From assembly GCA_002172535.2 (NCBI GenBank), contig NHFF02000007.1:33887-68979 (forward strand): a stretch of DNA of 35,093 nucleotides. Direction: 5' to 3'. The stretch comes from Gammaproteobacteria bacterium TMED104 (GTDB lineage: Bacteria; Pseudomonadota; Gammaproteobacteria; Magnimaribacterales; D2472). Of this stretch, positions 6,917 through 14,382 are shown in pieces. The number at the start of each line of letters is the position of its first letter. The first letter of the stretch is position 1. Below the pieces are notes generated by a model, which was given only the letters and a program-made list of their open reading frames with translations, did not search any database and was not told the origin of the DNA. The translations under genes and the position numbers were made by a program.

Positions 6917-7654
6917 TTAAAGAATTTGTTCTGTAATGTAGATACGGTAGTTTGAACAACTCTCAATCAAATTATTGAGTGCTTGGTCCTCTTTAGATCC
7001 ATTAATGTTTTGCCAATAATTATCAGCTCCTAAACCTAATTCCTCTACAGTACGAGCATACAATGAATAAACATAGTCATAATCGCCTTCGGTAGCTCCT
7101 GGTCCTGGAAAAATCATCTTTCGCCCAAGATTATCGCCGGTCTTTTTGGCTGCAATAGCAAAGTCTTTGTATGCATCAAAAACTTGGTTACTACTAACAC
7201 CTTCTTTCATCTTGCAGTCTGCAAATCTTACAGCACCAATATCACGCTCTCCCTCAGGTGCTGAGATAGCCCATTGCCAAGTATCTACAGCTTGTACTGT
7301 CGCAACCGGTATTTTGGCGGCTTGACTGCCTCCATTTTTGATCCAGTAACCCATTCCCTTATACATCTCAGTAGCGCTGGGCCACAAACCAAGAAAAACA
7401 GCATCATGAGAGGTTAGATCTGAACCAAATTGTGGTGTAAATAAGACAACCTCAAAGTTATCAAAAGCATCCGTTTTGCTGAGCACCTTCTTTTGATTGT
7501 CAAGCACCCAATTCTTAAGATCACTATAGTTTTTGCCAGGTAAATAATTTAATGCATAATACTCTGCTTTATTAGCTACAGGCTCGTACTTATTTTCTTG
7601 AGCAGCAACAAGACCACTCAAAAGTAAGCTAAGTGTTAATAGAATTTTTATCAT
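6917..7654 (-). CDS. Exported protein with two dimeric-barrel-like halves
   Basis: 245 residues with a clear Sec signal peptide (MIKILLTLSLLLSGLVAAQ). The mature part seems to be an internal duplication: a FEVVLFTPQFGS..HDAVFLGLWPSATEMYKG block is echoed by a RKMIFPGPGAT..DYVYSLYARTVEELG block, each strand-turn-strand-helix as in antibiotic-biosynthesis-monooxygenase-like dimeric alpha/beta barrels. Three other genes here (14383, 25708, 27787) have the same plan. A good ribosome site (AAAGGAG) precedes the ATG. It lies 17 bp downstream of an ABM-like cytosolic protein gene and is probably in its operon. Role unknown. Confidence 0.6.
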   Translation of the reverse strand: MIKILLTLSLLLSGLVAAQENKYEPVANKAEYYALNYLPGKNYSDLKNWVLDNQKKVLSKTDAFDNFEVVLFTPQFGSDLTSHDAVFLGLWPSATEMYKGMGYWIKNGGSQAAKIPVATVQAVDTWQWAISAPEGERDIGAVRFADCKMKEGVSSNQVFDAYKDFAIAAKKTGDNLGRKMIFPGPGATEGDYDYVYSLYARTVEELGLGADNYWQNINGSKEDQALNNLIESCSNYRIYITEQIL

Positions 7655-7671
7655 TTTTTTTCTCCTTTAAA

Positions 7672-7980
7672 TTATATTGATTCTTTAATTCCAAGACGTT
7701 TAACGCTATCGACCACGCTATCCCAACCGTTCTCAAGAATTGGGTTTAAAAGATCTGCGATTCCAGTATCAATTCTCCATTGAAGATAAGTCTCATATTG
7801 GTCGAGTGAGTCCCAGTCTTCAATCAATGTGTAAGTCTTAGTTTTGTCTTCATAATAGACGTCGATGCCAAGACAACCATCAAAGTCTCTGGTCACCACA
7901 AGTGCCTCCTTAAATACATCGGCCATCTCTTGAACTTTATCTGCTTTCACTTTGAAATCAGCAATAACAACATTTTTCAT
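7672..7980 (-). CDS. ABM-superfamily small monooxygenase-like protein
   Basis: 102 residues from ATG 7980, chosen because GGAGA lies eight bases upstream; the longer reading frame to 8022 lacks such a site. The sequence follows the antibiotic biosynthesis monooxygenase (ABM/YgiN) pattern: VVIADFKVKADKVQEMADVFKEAL, then VTRDFDGCLGIDVYYEDKTKTYTLIEDWDSLDQYETYLQWR, i.e. strand-helix-strand-strand-helix with conserved D-W-S. Members act on quinones or polyketides or serve as sensors. It is followed by the exported two-domain protein. A 16-bp palindrome in its 5' leader (7996-8011) recurs upstream of 27787-28521. Confidence 0.78.
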   Translation of the reverse strand: MKNVVIADFKVKADKVQEMADVFKEALVVTRDFDGCLGIDVYYEDKTKTYTLIEDWDSLDQYETYLQWRIDTGIADLLNPILENGWDSVVDSVKRLGIKESI

Positions 7981-7995
7981 AATTATCTCCAGAAA

Positions 7996-8011
7996 TTTAC
8001 TTATAAGTAAA
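7996..8011. promoter_or_regulatory. Perfect dyad TTTACT-TATA-AGTAAA, candidate operator
   Basis: A 16-bp perfect palindrome just upstream of the ribosome site of the ABM gene and next to a -10-like TATATT (minus strand, about 8013-8018). The same half-sites with another spacer occur at 28544-28559 before an exported barrel protein gene. Confidence 0.45.
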
Positions 8012-8054
8012 ATATACAACATAAGGCTTAAATTGATTAGATGTTATTTAAAAT

Positions 8055-8900
8055 TTATAAAAGAAACTTAAGAATAGATTCTTGCTCAAATTGAGTGTTC
8101 AAGGTTGGGGTATGACCAATACCCTTAATTTCATGACTAACAAAGTTCTTTATTGCATGCATCTTTTTTAAAGTCTCATTCGACAACAAAGTTGAAAGCT
8201 CGCCCTTAAAAAGCAGTATCTCAGAAGTTATTGCCTCCCAGATTGGCCATAAATCTGTTACCGATGGGCTTGCTGCTTCAAAGAGCACTCTAATGCTTTG
8301 ATCGTAATCAAATTTCCAAGAGCCATCTTTATTTTCTTTCATATTAGCAAAGATATGATCATTCCATTCTTGATTTGAAAAGTTTGGAAATGCCGGCATA
8401 TGTCTTTGCTGGATAGCTTTAAATGCATCTTCTTTAGACTTAAAAATTTCACCTTTTCCTAAATAAGAAGCAATATTATTCACACCAGTGCTGCCAATTT
8501 CAGGACCGCAATCATTGAGGATGATTTTTGGAAATAAGACAGGATCAAAGGCTGCCATGGTCATAGCCATAAACCCACCCATTGAAGTTCCAACTAGATA
8601 AACTCTTTTCAATCCTAAATGACCAATTAAATTTGTCATGTCGGTAAGGTATGTCTCGGGGCTATATGCCATCGGATCTTTGAGGTATGAGCTTCTTGCC
8701 CTTCCTCTCTGATCTACGGAAATTACATAAAATGATTCTTGAAGGAATTGCGCTAACTGGTGAAAGTCATTGGCATTTCTAGTGAGCCCATGCATACAAA
8801 GAACTGGTTGATTGTTTGGATTGCCGTAAGATCTAAAATATAAAGATCCCCCGTCAGGACAGTCAAAGAAAGATTCTGTGAAGCCTGATTTAGTTGCCAT
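8055..8900 (-). CDS. Alpha/beta hydrolase (esterase/peptidase type)
   Basis: 281-residue cytosolic alpha/beta hydrolase. Oxyanion motif MHGLTRN (36-42), the DQRGRARS loop (63-70) common in this family, the nucleophile elbow GTSMGG (104-109, S106), and a C-terminal IGHTPTL with H263 are all visible. The position usually held by the catalytic Asp after strand 7 (LLFKGELSTLLS) shows Glu in place of Asp. It resembles bacterial hydrolases annotated as esterases, proline iminopeptidase-like or dienelactone-type enzymes; no substrate can be fixed. No signal peptide. It may be a separate transcription unit from the downstream ABM gene, as 74 bp lie between. Confidence 0.85.
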   Translation of the reverse strand: MATKSGFTESFFDCPDGGSLYFRSYGNPNNQPVLCMHGLTRNANDFHQLAQFLQESFYVISVDQRGRARSSYLKDPMAYSPETYLTDMTNLIGHLGLKRVYLVGTSMGGFMAMTMAAFDPVLFPKIILNDCGPEIGSTGVNNIASYLGKGEIFKSKEDAFKAIQQRHMPAFPNFSNQEWNDHIFANMKENKDGSWKFDYDQSIRVLFEAASPSVTDLWPIWEAITSEILLFKGELSTLLSNETLKKMHAIKNFVSHEIKGIGHTPTLNTQFEQESILKFLL

Positions 8901-8925
8901 ACCTAAAGTTTAGCTTAAGAGCTTG

Positions 8926-9066
8926 CTAAAGGTATTTTTTTCTTTGGTTTCTGAGCTTTCTTAGACGACGGTACTCTTCTTGCGTTCGCCTTTCCACAAT
9001 TGCTCGCTTCATATGGCGTCTTTTACGAGCAAGCTCAGATTTTAATAATCTTTCAGCTCTATTCAT
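8926..9066 (-). CDS. Small highly basic ORF, 46 codons
   Basis: A 46-residue reading frame with repeated basic patches: MNRAERLLKSELARKRRHMK at the start and a tail rich in Arg/Lys (RRLRKLRNQRKKYL). It should form one long amphipathic, strongly positive helix, as in RNA- or ribosome-binding small proteins. It lies 54 bp after panD on the same strand and might be the last cistron of the coaBC-pan operon. Only a weak AAAGA precedes the ATG. I do not recognise a family. It could also be non-coding. Confidence 0.45.
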   Translation of the reverse strand: MNRAERLLKSELARKRRHMKRAIVERRTQEEYRRLRKLRNQRKKYL

Positions 9067-9120
9067 TCTTTATTAATAATCCCATAAGTATTAATAATTT
9101 TCAAGAAAGGTTAAAGAATG

Positions 9121-9510
9121 CTAAGCAGAGTAAAGCTTTTGCTCAGGAATGCTTGATTTGATGCCAGTAATATTGTTTTCTTCATCAAAATAAACAAGAA
9201 CGGGTTCATGTGCATCAGCTTCAATCTCATTAAACTCACCGTAAGCACAAATAATGATAATGTCTTTTGGTGAAGCTTTATGTGCAGCTGCACCATTAAT
9301 GGAAACAGTTTTTGATCCTGCTTCAGCTGCAATTAAATACGTTGAAAACCTCTCACCATTGGTAACGTTGTAAATATCGACCTTTTGATACGGTTGCATG
9401 TTACCAGCTTTGATAAAGTCAGTATCGAGTGCACAAGAACCCTCATAATCAAGCTCGACCTCAGTGACATTGATGCGATGAAGCTTTGAGATTAATAGTG
9501 TTTTATTCAT
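9121..9510 (-). CDS. panD: Aspartate 1-decarboxylase
   Basis: Pyruvoyl enzyme making beta-alanine from L-aspartate for pantothenate synthesis. The 129-residue length is usual. The self-processing site is exact: YEGSCALD with Gly24-Ser25, where cleavage forms the pyruvoyl group on Ser25. Other family features include KLHRINVTEVELDY at the N-terminus, NGERFSTYLI, and the NGAAAHKASPKDIIIICAYG segment. It is the last recognised gene of the coaBC-panB-panC-panD operon, 27 bp after panC. Confidence 0.95.
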   Translation of the reverse strand: MNKTLLISKLHRINVTEVELDYEGSCALDTDFIKAGNMQPYQKVDIYNVTNGERFSTYLIAAEAGSKTVSINGAAAHKASPKDIIIICAYGEFNEIEADAHEPVLVYFDEENNITGIKSSIPEQKLYSA

Positions 9511-9537
9511 TTCGTCGATGAGTATGATGGATTCAAC

Positions 9538-10353
9538 TTAAAAATCAACAATTATGTTATCTATTAACCTTACACCCTCAAGTGTTACCGCTGATGCAGC
9601 AACTATCGGCTTAGATGTAGGATTACAGTTGGTGATATCTAATTTATCAAATATTTCAAAGTAGTCATATTCGAAGCCTGCAACCAAAATCATAGACTTG
9701 AATTGTTTTTGAATTTGCGGAATTGGTGTGTCTGGGAAAAGATCAACAGATTCTTTTAACATTTGATAAAACTTTGCAGCATGAGATCTTAGATCTTCTG
9801 ATAAAAGATTATTTCTTGACGACATTGCTAATCCACTTGGCTCTCTCACCGTTGGAACTCCATGAATGGTAATGTCGGGGTGACGCTTGGTAACAAAATT
9901 TTTAACAATAAATAGTTGTTGAAAATCTTTTTCACCCATAAAAACATGATGTGGCTTAAGTGTATTAAAAAACCAATTTAAGATTGTAATGATGCCATCA
10001 AAAAATATAGGTCTTGATTTACCGCACAGTATTTGACTAAGCTCTGGTGCACACTTTAACTCATCTATGTCATGATAGAGATCATTATTCGGCGTAAAGA
10101 CATAATCACAATCTAATTCTTTGAGCGCATCTAAATCTGCTGAAAGAGTTCTTGGATAGCTATCAAAATCTTCGTTTGCACCGAACTGAAGTTTGTTGAC
10201 TAAGATTGAGCAAACAACTGGGATATCAAGTCCCTTTGCAGTTCTGATGAGCGATAAATGACCTAAATGTAAATTACCCATAGTAGGGACAAAAGCAAAC
10301 TCATTGCCTTCAAGAGCCTCTATTAAAGGTTGCGCTTCGCTGAATTGAATCAC
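9538..10353 (-). CDS. panC: Pantothenate synthetase
   Basis: Pantoate-beta-alanine ligase of the HIGH-motif nucleotidyl transferase family: it adenylates pantoate and condenses it with beta-alanine. VPTMGNLHLGHLSL carries the HxGH signature (H29-x-G-H32), where the usual Asp between is Leu. Also present are SILVNKLQFG-like, FMGEKDFQQL, and the AMSSRNN (KMSKS-equivalent) motifs. At 271 residues it is slightly shorter than the E. coli enzyme. Its start overlaps the panB stop by four bases (ATGA), so translation is coupled. Confidence 0.95.
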   Translation of the reverse strand: MIQFSEAQPLIEALEGNEFAFVPTMGNLHLGHLSLIRTAKGLDIPVVCSILVNKLQFGANEDFDSYPRTLSADLDALKELDCDYVFTPNNDLYHDIDELKCAPELSQILCGKSRPIFFDGIITILNWFFNTLKPHHVFMGEKDFQQLFIVKNFVTKRHPDITIHGVPTVREPSGLAMSSRNNLLSEDLRSHAAKFYQMLKESVDLFPDTPIPQIQKQFKSMILVAGFEYDYFEIFDKLDITNCNPTSKPIVAASAVTLEGVRLIDNIIVDF

Positions 10354-11168
10354 TTGAAAAAAGTATGCTCTTTAGCTGGAAAAGCGCCGCTTTTTACATC
10401 CTGATCATATTGCTTAATTGCATCTTGAATCGATACAGAGTTAGCTAGAAAATTTTTAACAAATTTTGGAGGCTTTTCAAGACAAGAAATGCCTAACAAA
10501 TCATGAATGACCATTACTTGGGCATCTGTTGTGTTTCCAGCGCCAATGCCAATTACCGGAATATTTAACTGTTCTGTTATTTGCGTTGCAAGCTCAGCAG
10601 GAACGCACTCTAGCAATAGAAGTTGTGCACCTGCTTCTTCAAGTTTTATAGCTTCAGAGATCATGATTTCATGTTGATTAGTATCACGACCCTGAACAAA
10701 GTAACCACCAATGCGGTTGATTGATTGGGGAGTTAAACCCATGTGAGCACAGACTGGAATGCCTCTTTCAGCAAGCAATGAAGTCAACTTGCAAATCCAT
10801 TCACCGCCCTCAATTTTGATTGAATGAGCACCGTTTTGCATTAGCTCAGTGGCATTATCCAATGCCTTTTCATCCGTTGAGTAACTCATAAAAGGCATAT
10901 CTGCCATGATATGTGAGGACTGATTGCCCCTTGCGACGTTTGCAAGGTGATAGATTAGATCATCCATTGTAACTGGCAAGGTACTATCATGACCTTGGAT
11001 TACCATGCCTAAGCTATCTCCAACTAAAATTACATCAACTCCTGCAGCACTAATAACCTTTGCCATAGTGGACTCATAAGCTGTCAAGCAGCTAAATTTT
11101 TTACCATCATCTTTTAGTTTTTGTAATGTGGCCACAGTCGTTAATGGCTTATCGGTTTGAAGTGACAT
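10350..11168 (-). CDS. panB: 3-methyl-2-oxobutanoate hydroxymethyltransferase
   Basis: Transfers a hydroxymethyl group from methylene-tetrahydrofolate to alpha-ketoisovalerate, giving ketopantoate. TIM-barrel enzyme of 272 residues with the family's landmarks: FSCLTAYESTMAKVISAAGVD, the metal-binding VGDSLGMVIQGHDSTLPVTMDD block (DSLG at 51-54), an AHMGLTPQS motif and the IPVIGIGAG strand. It is followed by panC with a 4-bp overlap and preceded by coaBC with a 2-bp gap. No panE/ilvC reductase for the next step lies in the window. Confidence 0.96.
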   Translation of the reverse strand: MSLQTDKPLTTVATLQKLKDDGKKFSCLTAYESTMAKVISAAGVDVILVGDSLGMVIQGHDSTLPVTMDDLIYHLANVARGNQSSHIMADMPFMSYSTDEKALDNATELMQNGAHSIKIEGGEWICKLTSLLAERGIPVCAHMGLTPQSINRIGGYFVQGRDTNQHEIMISEAIKLEEAGAQLLLLECVPAELATQITEQLNIPVIGIGAGNTTDAQVMVIHDLLGISCLEKPPKFVKNFLANSVSIQDAIKQYDQDVKSGAFPAKEHTFFK

Positions 11169-11170
11169 GA

Positions 11171-12364
11171 TCAGTGCAGAAGTGAGTCTTGATGGATGTA
11201 ATTTAGAATTTGATGAGCAACCAAAATTTTTGAGGCCTTGGCCAAGGCTTTGGTTTTATCTTTACTAATGATCAAAACTTCATTTTCAGCTGCATTAAAA
11301 GCTATATCATTTCTTGAGACATCATTTGCAACAATAAAATCAAGATTTTTAGCAACAAGCTTTTCGCGGGCAAAATCTTCTACGTTTTCAGTTTCAGCAC
11401 TAAAACCAATGATGGTTTTGTTTGAGTAATTTTCAGATACAAATTTTAGGATATCTGGGTTAGGTTCTAGCTCGAGCAGTAGATTTTCATTAAGATTTTT
11501 TTTAATTTTTTGAGAGTGTGTATTCACTGGTGAGTAATCTGCAACAGCTGCACATCCTATGAATATATCCGCAGCTTCTATAGACCTCTTGACTTCAGCG
11601 AACATATCCTTCGCCGTAACAACATCAATTACCTCTATGGATGATGATGCTCTAAGATTAACTGGCCCTGAAACCAAAGTCACAGATGCGCCTGCAGCTT
11701 CAGCTGCCTCAGCTAAAGCATACCCCATCTTCCCAGAACTGTGATTTGAAAGATACCGAACTGGATCAATTGGCTCCTGAGTGGGCCCTGCAGTAATTAA
11801 TACTTTTTTTCCTTCTAGTAAGCTGAGAGAAAATGCCTCCAAGGCAGCAAAGATCTCTTCAGGCTCCAACATCCTGCCAGAACCGATATCACCACAGGCT
11901 TGTTCGCCCTCGCCCGGTCCAAGAATTTTATGCCCAAGTGAAGATGCTCTGACCACATTTTCTTGAGTAATTTGTGCATTCCACATTTGCTGATTCATGG
12001 CCGGAGCTAAAAATACTTTTGCTTCACTTGCTAAGATTACCGCTGTCAGTAAATCACTCCCAAGACCTTGTGAAATTTTTGCGAGAGTGTTGGCAGAGCA
12101 TGGAGATACAACAATTGCATCAGCCCATTTAGCTAATTCAATGTGTCCCATTGCAGCCTCAGCTTCCATATCCAATAGATTTGAATGAATGGGATTACCG
12201 CTTAATGCCTGCATGGTAATTGGAGTAATAAATTCTTTTGCAGCATCGGTCATAATGATCCTAACCTCAGCTTCAGATTTTTTAATTAATCTTACCAATT
12301 CAGCAGCCTTGTAAGCAGCAATGCTTCCGGTTAGAGCAACGATAATGTTTTTATTTTTTAGCAC
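11171..12364 (-). CDS. coaBC: Bifunctional phosphopantothenoylcysteine synthetase/decarboxylase
   Basis: Two-domain CoA-pathway enzyme of 397 residues. The N-terminal flavin-binding CoaC (PPC decarboxylase) half shows TGSIAAYKAAELVR, the catalytic His in MGHIELAKWAD (H74), the PAMNQQMW substrate motif (121-128) and the catalytic Cys in ACGDIGSGRM (C157). The CoaB (PPC synthetase) half starts near 187 with VLITAGPTQEPIDPVRYLSNHSSGK split over 188-212 and has the KIKKNL segment with the active Lys. Start codon is GTG. It opens the operon with panB, panC and panD, so pantothenate and CoA synthesis are coregulated. Confidence 0.96.
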   Translation of the reverse strand: MLKNKNIIVALTGSIAAYKAAELVRLIKKSEAEVRIIMTDAAKEFITPITMQALSGNPIHSNLLDMEAEAAMGHIELAKWADAIVVSPCSANTLAKISQGLGSDLLTAVILASEAKVFLAPAMNQQMWNAQITQENVVRASSLGHKILGPGEGEQACGDIGSGRMLEPEEIFAALEAFSLSLLEGKKVLITAGPTQEPIDPVRYLSNHSSGKMGYALAEAAEAAGASVTLVSGPVNLRASSSIEVIDVVTAKDMFAEVKRSIEAADIFIGCAAVADYSPVNTHSQKIKKNLNENLLLELEPNPDILKFVSENYSNKTIIGFSAETENVEDFAREKLVAKNLDFIVANDVSRNDIAFNAAENEVLIISKDKTKALAKASKILVAHQILNYIHQDSLLH

Positions 12365-12430
12365 GATTCAACTTTAAAAAAGCGAATCTTACCTTCTTCA
12401 TATCAAAAAATAAAAAAAAATTACAAAAAA

Positions 12431-12452
12431 AAGCCGCTCAAATGAGCGGCTT
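12431..12452 (-). terminator. Rho-independent terminator
   Basis: GC-rich hairpin AAGCCGCTCA/TGAGCGGCTT with a very short loop, followed on the minus strand by a run of T broken only by GTAA. It ends the transcript of the small exported protein at 12473-12748 just before the coaBC operon. Confidence 0.85.
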
Positions 12453-12472
12453 GATGGGTTCATAAAGGGGGT

Positions 12473-12748
12473 TTATGATCCTGAAACTACTGTTGTATTA
12501 GTAAGCGAACCTGATACAGATTTAAGTAGGTAACATTTACCTGCAGCGGTATCTAAATTAAAAGCAACTGCCTTTGATTTTTTTTCAGCCAATGCTTTGC
12601 AGCCTGCAACAGATGTATATTTTTTGGTGCTTTTTACACTTAAGATTGAGCCTTGAAGCTTAACGCCTTCTGAAACAGTAAGACTAGCATCTATAGGTAA
12701 GGCAGCAAAAATTAGTGCAAATAGGCTTAGAGGGAAAATTGTTTTCAT
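12473..12748 (-). CDS. Small exported protein with PAN/Apple-like core
   Basis: 91 residues with a strong Sec signal peptide (MKTIFPLSLFALIFAALPIDA). The mature ~70 residues contain SVAGCKALAEKKSKAVAFNL then GKCYLLKS, which matches the minimal PAN/Apple pattern of a Cys at the start of a helix, an AF-N strand and a C-x-L-K strand; the two Cys could form the core disulphide. PAN domains bind proteins or glycans outside the cell. It has its own ribosome site (TTGGAG) and a strong terminator, so it is a monocistronic, possibly highly expressed gene. Confidence 0.6.
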   Translation of the reverse strand: MKTIFPLSLFALIFAALPIDASLTVSEGVKLQGSILSVKSTKKYTSVAGCKALAEKKSKAVAFNLDTAAGKCYLLKSVSGSLTNTTVVSGS

Positions 12749-12840
12749 GTTTACTCCAATGTTTATTATTTATATGCAACTTAAATGCCAAAAAAGTTTA
12801 CACCGTTAACATTTAAGAATCTTTATCCTAGAGATGTAAA

Positions 12841-12880
12841 TTGACACTTAAGAAAGGGCAATGTTAAATGTTTGTGTCAA
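12841..12880 (+). promoter_or_regulatory. Candidate sigma-70 promoter for rhodanese gene with flanking dyad
   Basis: Consensus -35 TTGACA (12841-12846), a 17-bp spacer, then TTAAAT (12864-12869, four of six consensus bases). TTGACAC (12841-12847) is repeated inverted as GTGTCAA (12874-12880), placing arms on the -35 and on the start region, as an operator might. The start would lie about 100 bases before the ATG at 12976. Confidence 0.4.
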
Positions 12881-12975
12881 AAAAAATAGTAGGCAAAAAA
12901 AACATACTAGTACGCACACATTTACCACTTATAAATTTTGCTCCTCTTATTTAACTAATTTGATAAAATTAATCT

Positions 12976-13332
12976 ATGAATACTAGAGTAAAGAAGCTTG
13001 AAGAAATGCTTCAAGAAGCCCGATCTAAGGTTGATGATATCGATCCCTTCAGCATCATCGGAAAAGAAGGTCAATACACGATTATTGACGTAAGAGAACC
13101 TAATGAGGTTCAAGAAAGCGGAATGATTTCAGGTGCACACAACATACCTCGTGGACTGCTTGAATTTCAATTAAAGCCTAGCGAAGGTTTTCCAGCAGAT
13201 ACCCCGATTTTAGTTTACTGTGCAGTGGGTGCTAGAGCCGCTCTTGCTGGAGTGACTCTTAAAGAGCTAGGTTTTACTGATGTAAAAAATCTTGGGGGTT
13301 TCAAAGATTGGCAAGATGCTTCAAAACAGTAA
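12976..13332 (+). CDS. Cytosolic rhodanese-domain protein
   Basis: 118 residues. Rhodanese fold with IDVREPNEVQESG (CDC25/rhodanese entry motif), GAHNIPRGLLEF, and the active-site loop YCAVGARA with catalytic C82 and the R that stabilises the persulphide, then LGGFKDW near the end. Members carry sulphane sulphur from thiosulphate or persulphides. No signal peptide, unlike the second rhodanese at 24453. It ends one base before the convergent lipoprotein esterase gene. Confidence 0.88.
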   Translation: MNTRVKKLEEMLQEARSKVDDIDPFSIIGKEGQYTIIDVREPNEVQESGMISGAHNIPRGLLEFQLKPSEGFPADTPILVYCAVGARAALAGVTLKELGFTDVKNLGGFKDWQDASKQ

Positions 13333-13333
13333 G

Positions 13334-14332
13334 CTATCTTAACTGCTCAAGCAAGACAGCTAGATGTTTATCGGCTGCATACTTATATTCAGGGCTTGCC
13401 CCGGCCATAACTTCGCCTTTTGTTGCACAAGATTCATAAGCTGTCCTTCTGGCCTTAGGATCTGAAAAATCTAATTCTACATTGTTAGGATCATAAACCT
13501 TCTTAGTCATGGCTGAGAGTTTTAGTTTGCAGTTTGCCCAGCTGTAAGCATCAGGATGCAATTTCAATGGAGCCTCTGCATCAAACGAGTGGAATGCATC
13601 TGGATACAATTCAATATGCGCATTACCTCCCTCTTGATTGATTGCTTTGACCAGATCAATACACGGTGCTGCAGGAGTCCAATTATCTTCTTCCCCGATA
13701 TAGATTTGCATATGGTCTTGGTCCCAGTCATTTAAGTCCGGTAATGCCAAGCAGCCTGGATACCACATTAAAAATCCAGCAAAGTCAGCTCCCTTATCAT
13801 GAATTTCTTTTTGCAGAGGAATCCATCCATTAAATAAACTTGCAGTGCCTCCTAAACTCCATCCTGCTGCAAAAATTTTTTGATCATCCACTCTTGAATC
13901 TTTGCTCATTAAATTTAGGGCTTGAGCCATCTCATAAATGACTGTCTCACTGGTGACATTGATTTGATTTCCGACAGTACTTGAGACATCTCTTGAATCA
14001 AAAGGATGAATTGCAAAAACTAAATAATCTGCCTGCCTCATTTGCTCAAGATATCTGCGATGATGATCCCTCCAATTAGAGGAACCATGCGATGCAATGA
14101 CTAATGGATATTGTCTTGATGTATCATAATCATCAGGAAAATGCAGGATTCCAAAAACATCTTGATCTACCTGAGACCCAATACGTCCATCAAAGAGATT
14201 TTCAAAGCCATAGATATTCTTTGATTGATAGTTAATTCTCTCTTTCAAATAGCTATCGGTCGATTTGTTATAAGAAGTTTCACTGCATGAAAAAGCAAAT
14301 AAAAGAATTGAAGATAAAACTAAATTACGCAA
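13334..14332 (-). CDS. Lipoprotein alpha/beta hydrolase (dienelactone hydrolase/esterase-like)
   Basis: 332 residues. The N-terminus MRNLVLSSILLFAFSC is a lipoprotein signal with lipidated C16. The catalytic domain has ASHGSSNWRDHH (oxyanion region, 80-91), nucleophile elbow AGWSLGG (S159), a likely acid in YIGEEDNWTPAAP, and His in PDAFHSFDAEAP, the typical dienelactone-hydrolase order. Extra Cys residues may form disulphides. The start codon is TTG, supported by AAGGA seven bases upstream. Probably an outer- or inner-membrane-anchored esterase acting on imported substrates; the exact substrate is unknown. Confidence 0.78.
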   Translation of the reverse strand: MRNLVLSSILLFAFSCSETSYNKSTDSYLKERINYQSKNIYGFENLFDGRIGSQVDQDVFGILHFPDDYDTSRQYPLVIASHGSSNWRDHHRRYLEQMRQADYLVFAIHPFDSRDVSSTVGNQINVTSETVIYEMAQALNLMSKDSRVDDQKIFAAGWSLGGTASLFNGWIPLQKEIHDKGADFAGFLMWYPGCLALPDLNDWDQDHMQIYIGEEDNWTPAAPCIDLVKAINQEGGNAHIELYPDAFHSFDAEAPLKLHPDAYSWANCKLKLSAMTKKVYDPNNVELDFSDPKARRTAYESCATKGEVMAGASPEYKYAADKHLAVLLEQLR

Positions 14333-14382
14333 AATAAAAATCCTTTTTTTTAGATGAGGTCATGTAGCCCTCAAGTTTTAAT

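Noticed and set aside
11238-12188. Four plus-strand frames of about 60 codons inside coaBC
   Set aside because: They are antisense to a well-conserved enzyme and rich in Ala/Ser from codon mirroring; no ribosome sites or known motifs.
14350-14375. Hairpin TGAGG/CCTCA after the exported barrel gene at 14383
   Set aside because: Five-base stem followed by A-rich, not T-rich, sequence on the relevant strand; not a convincing terminator.
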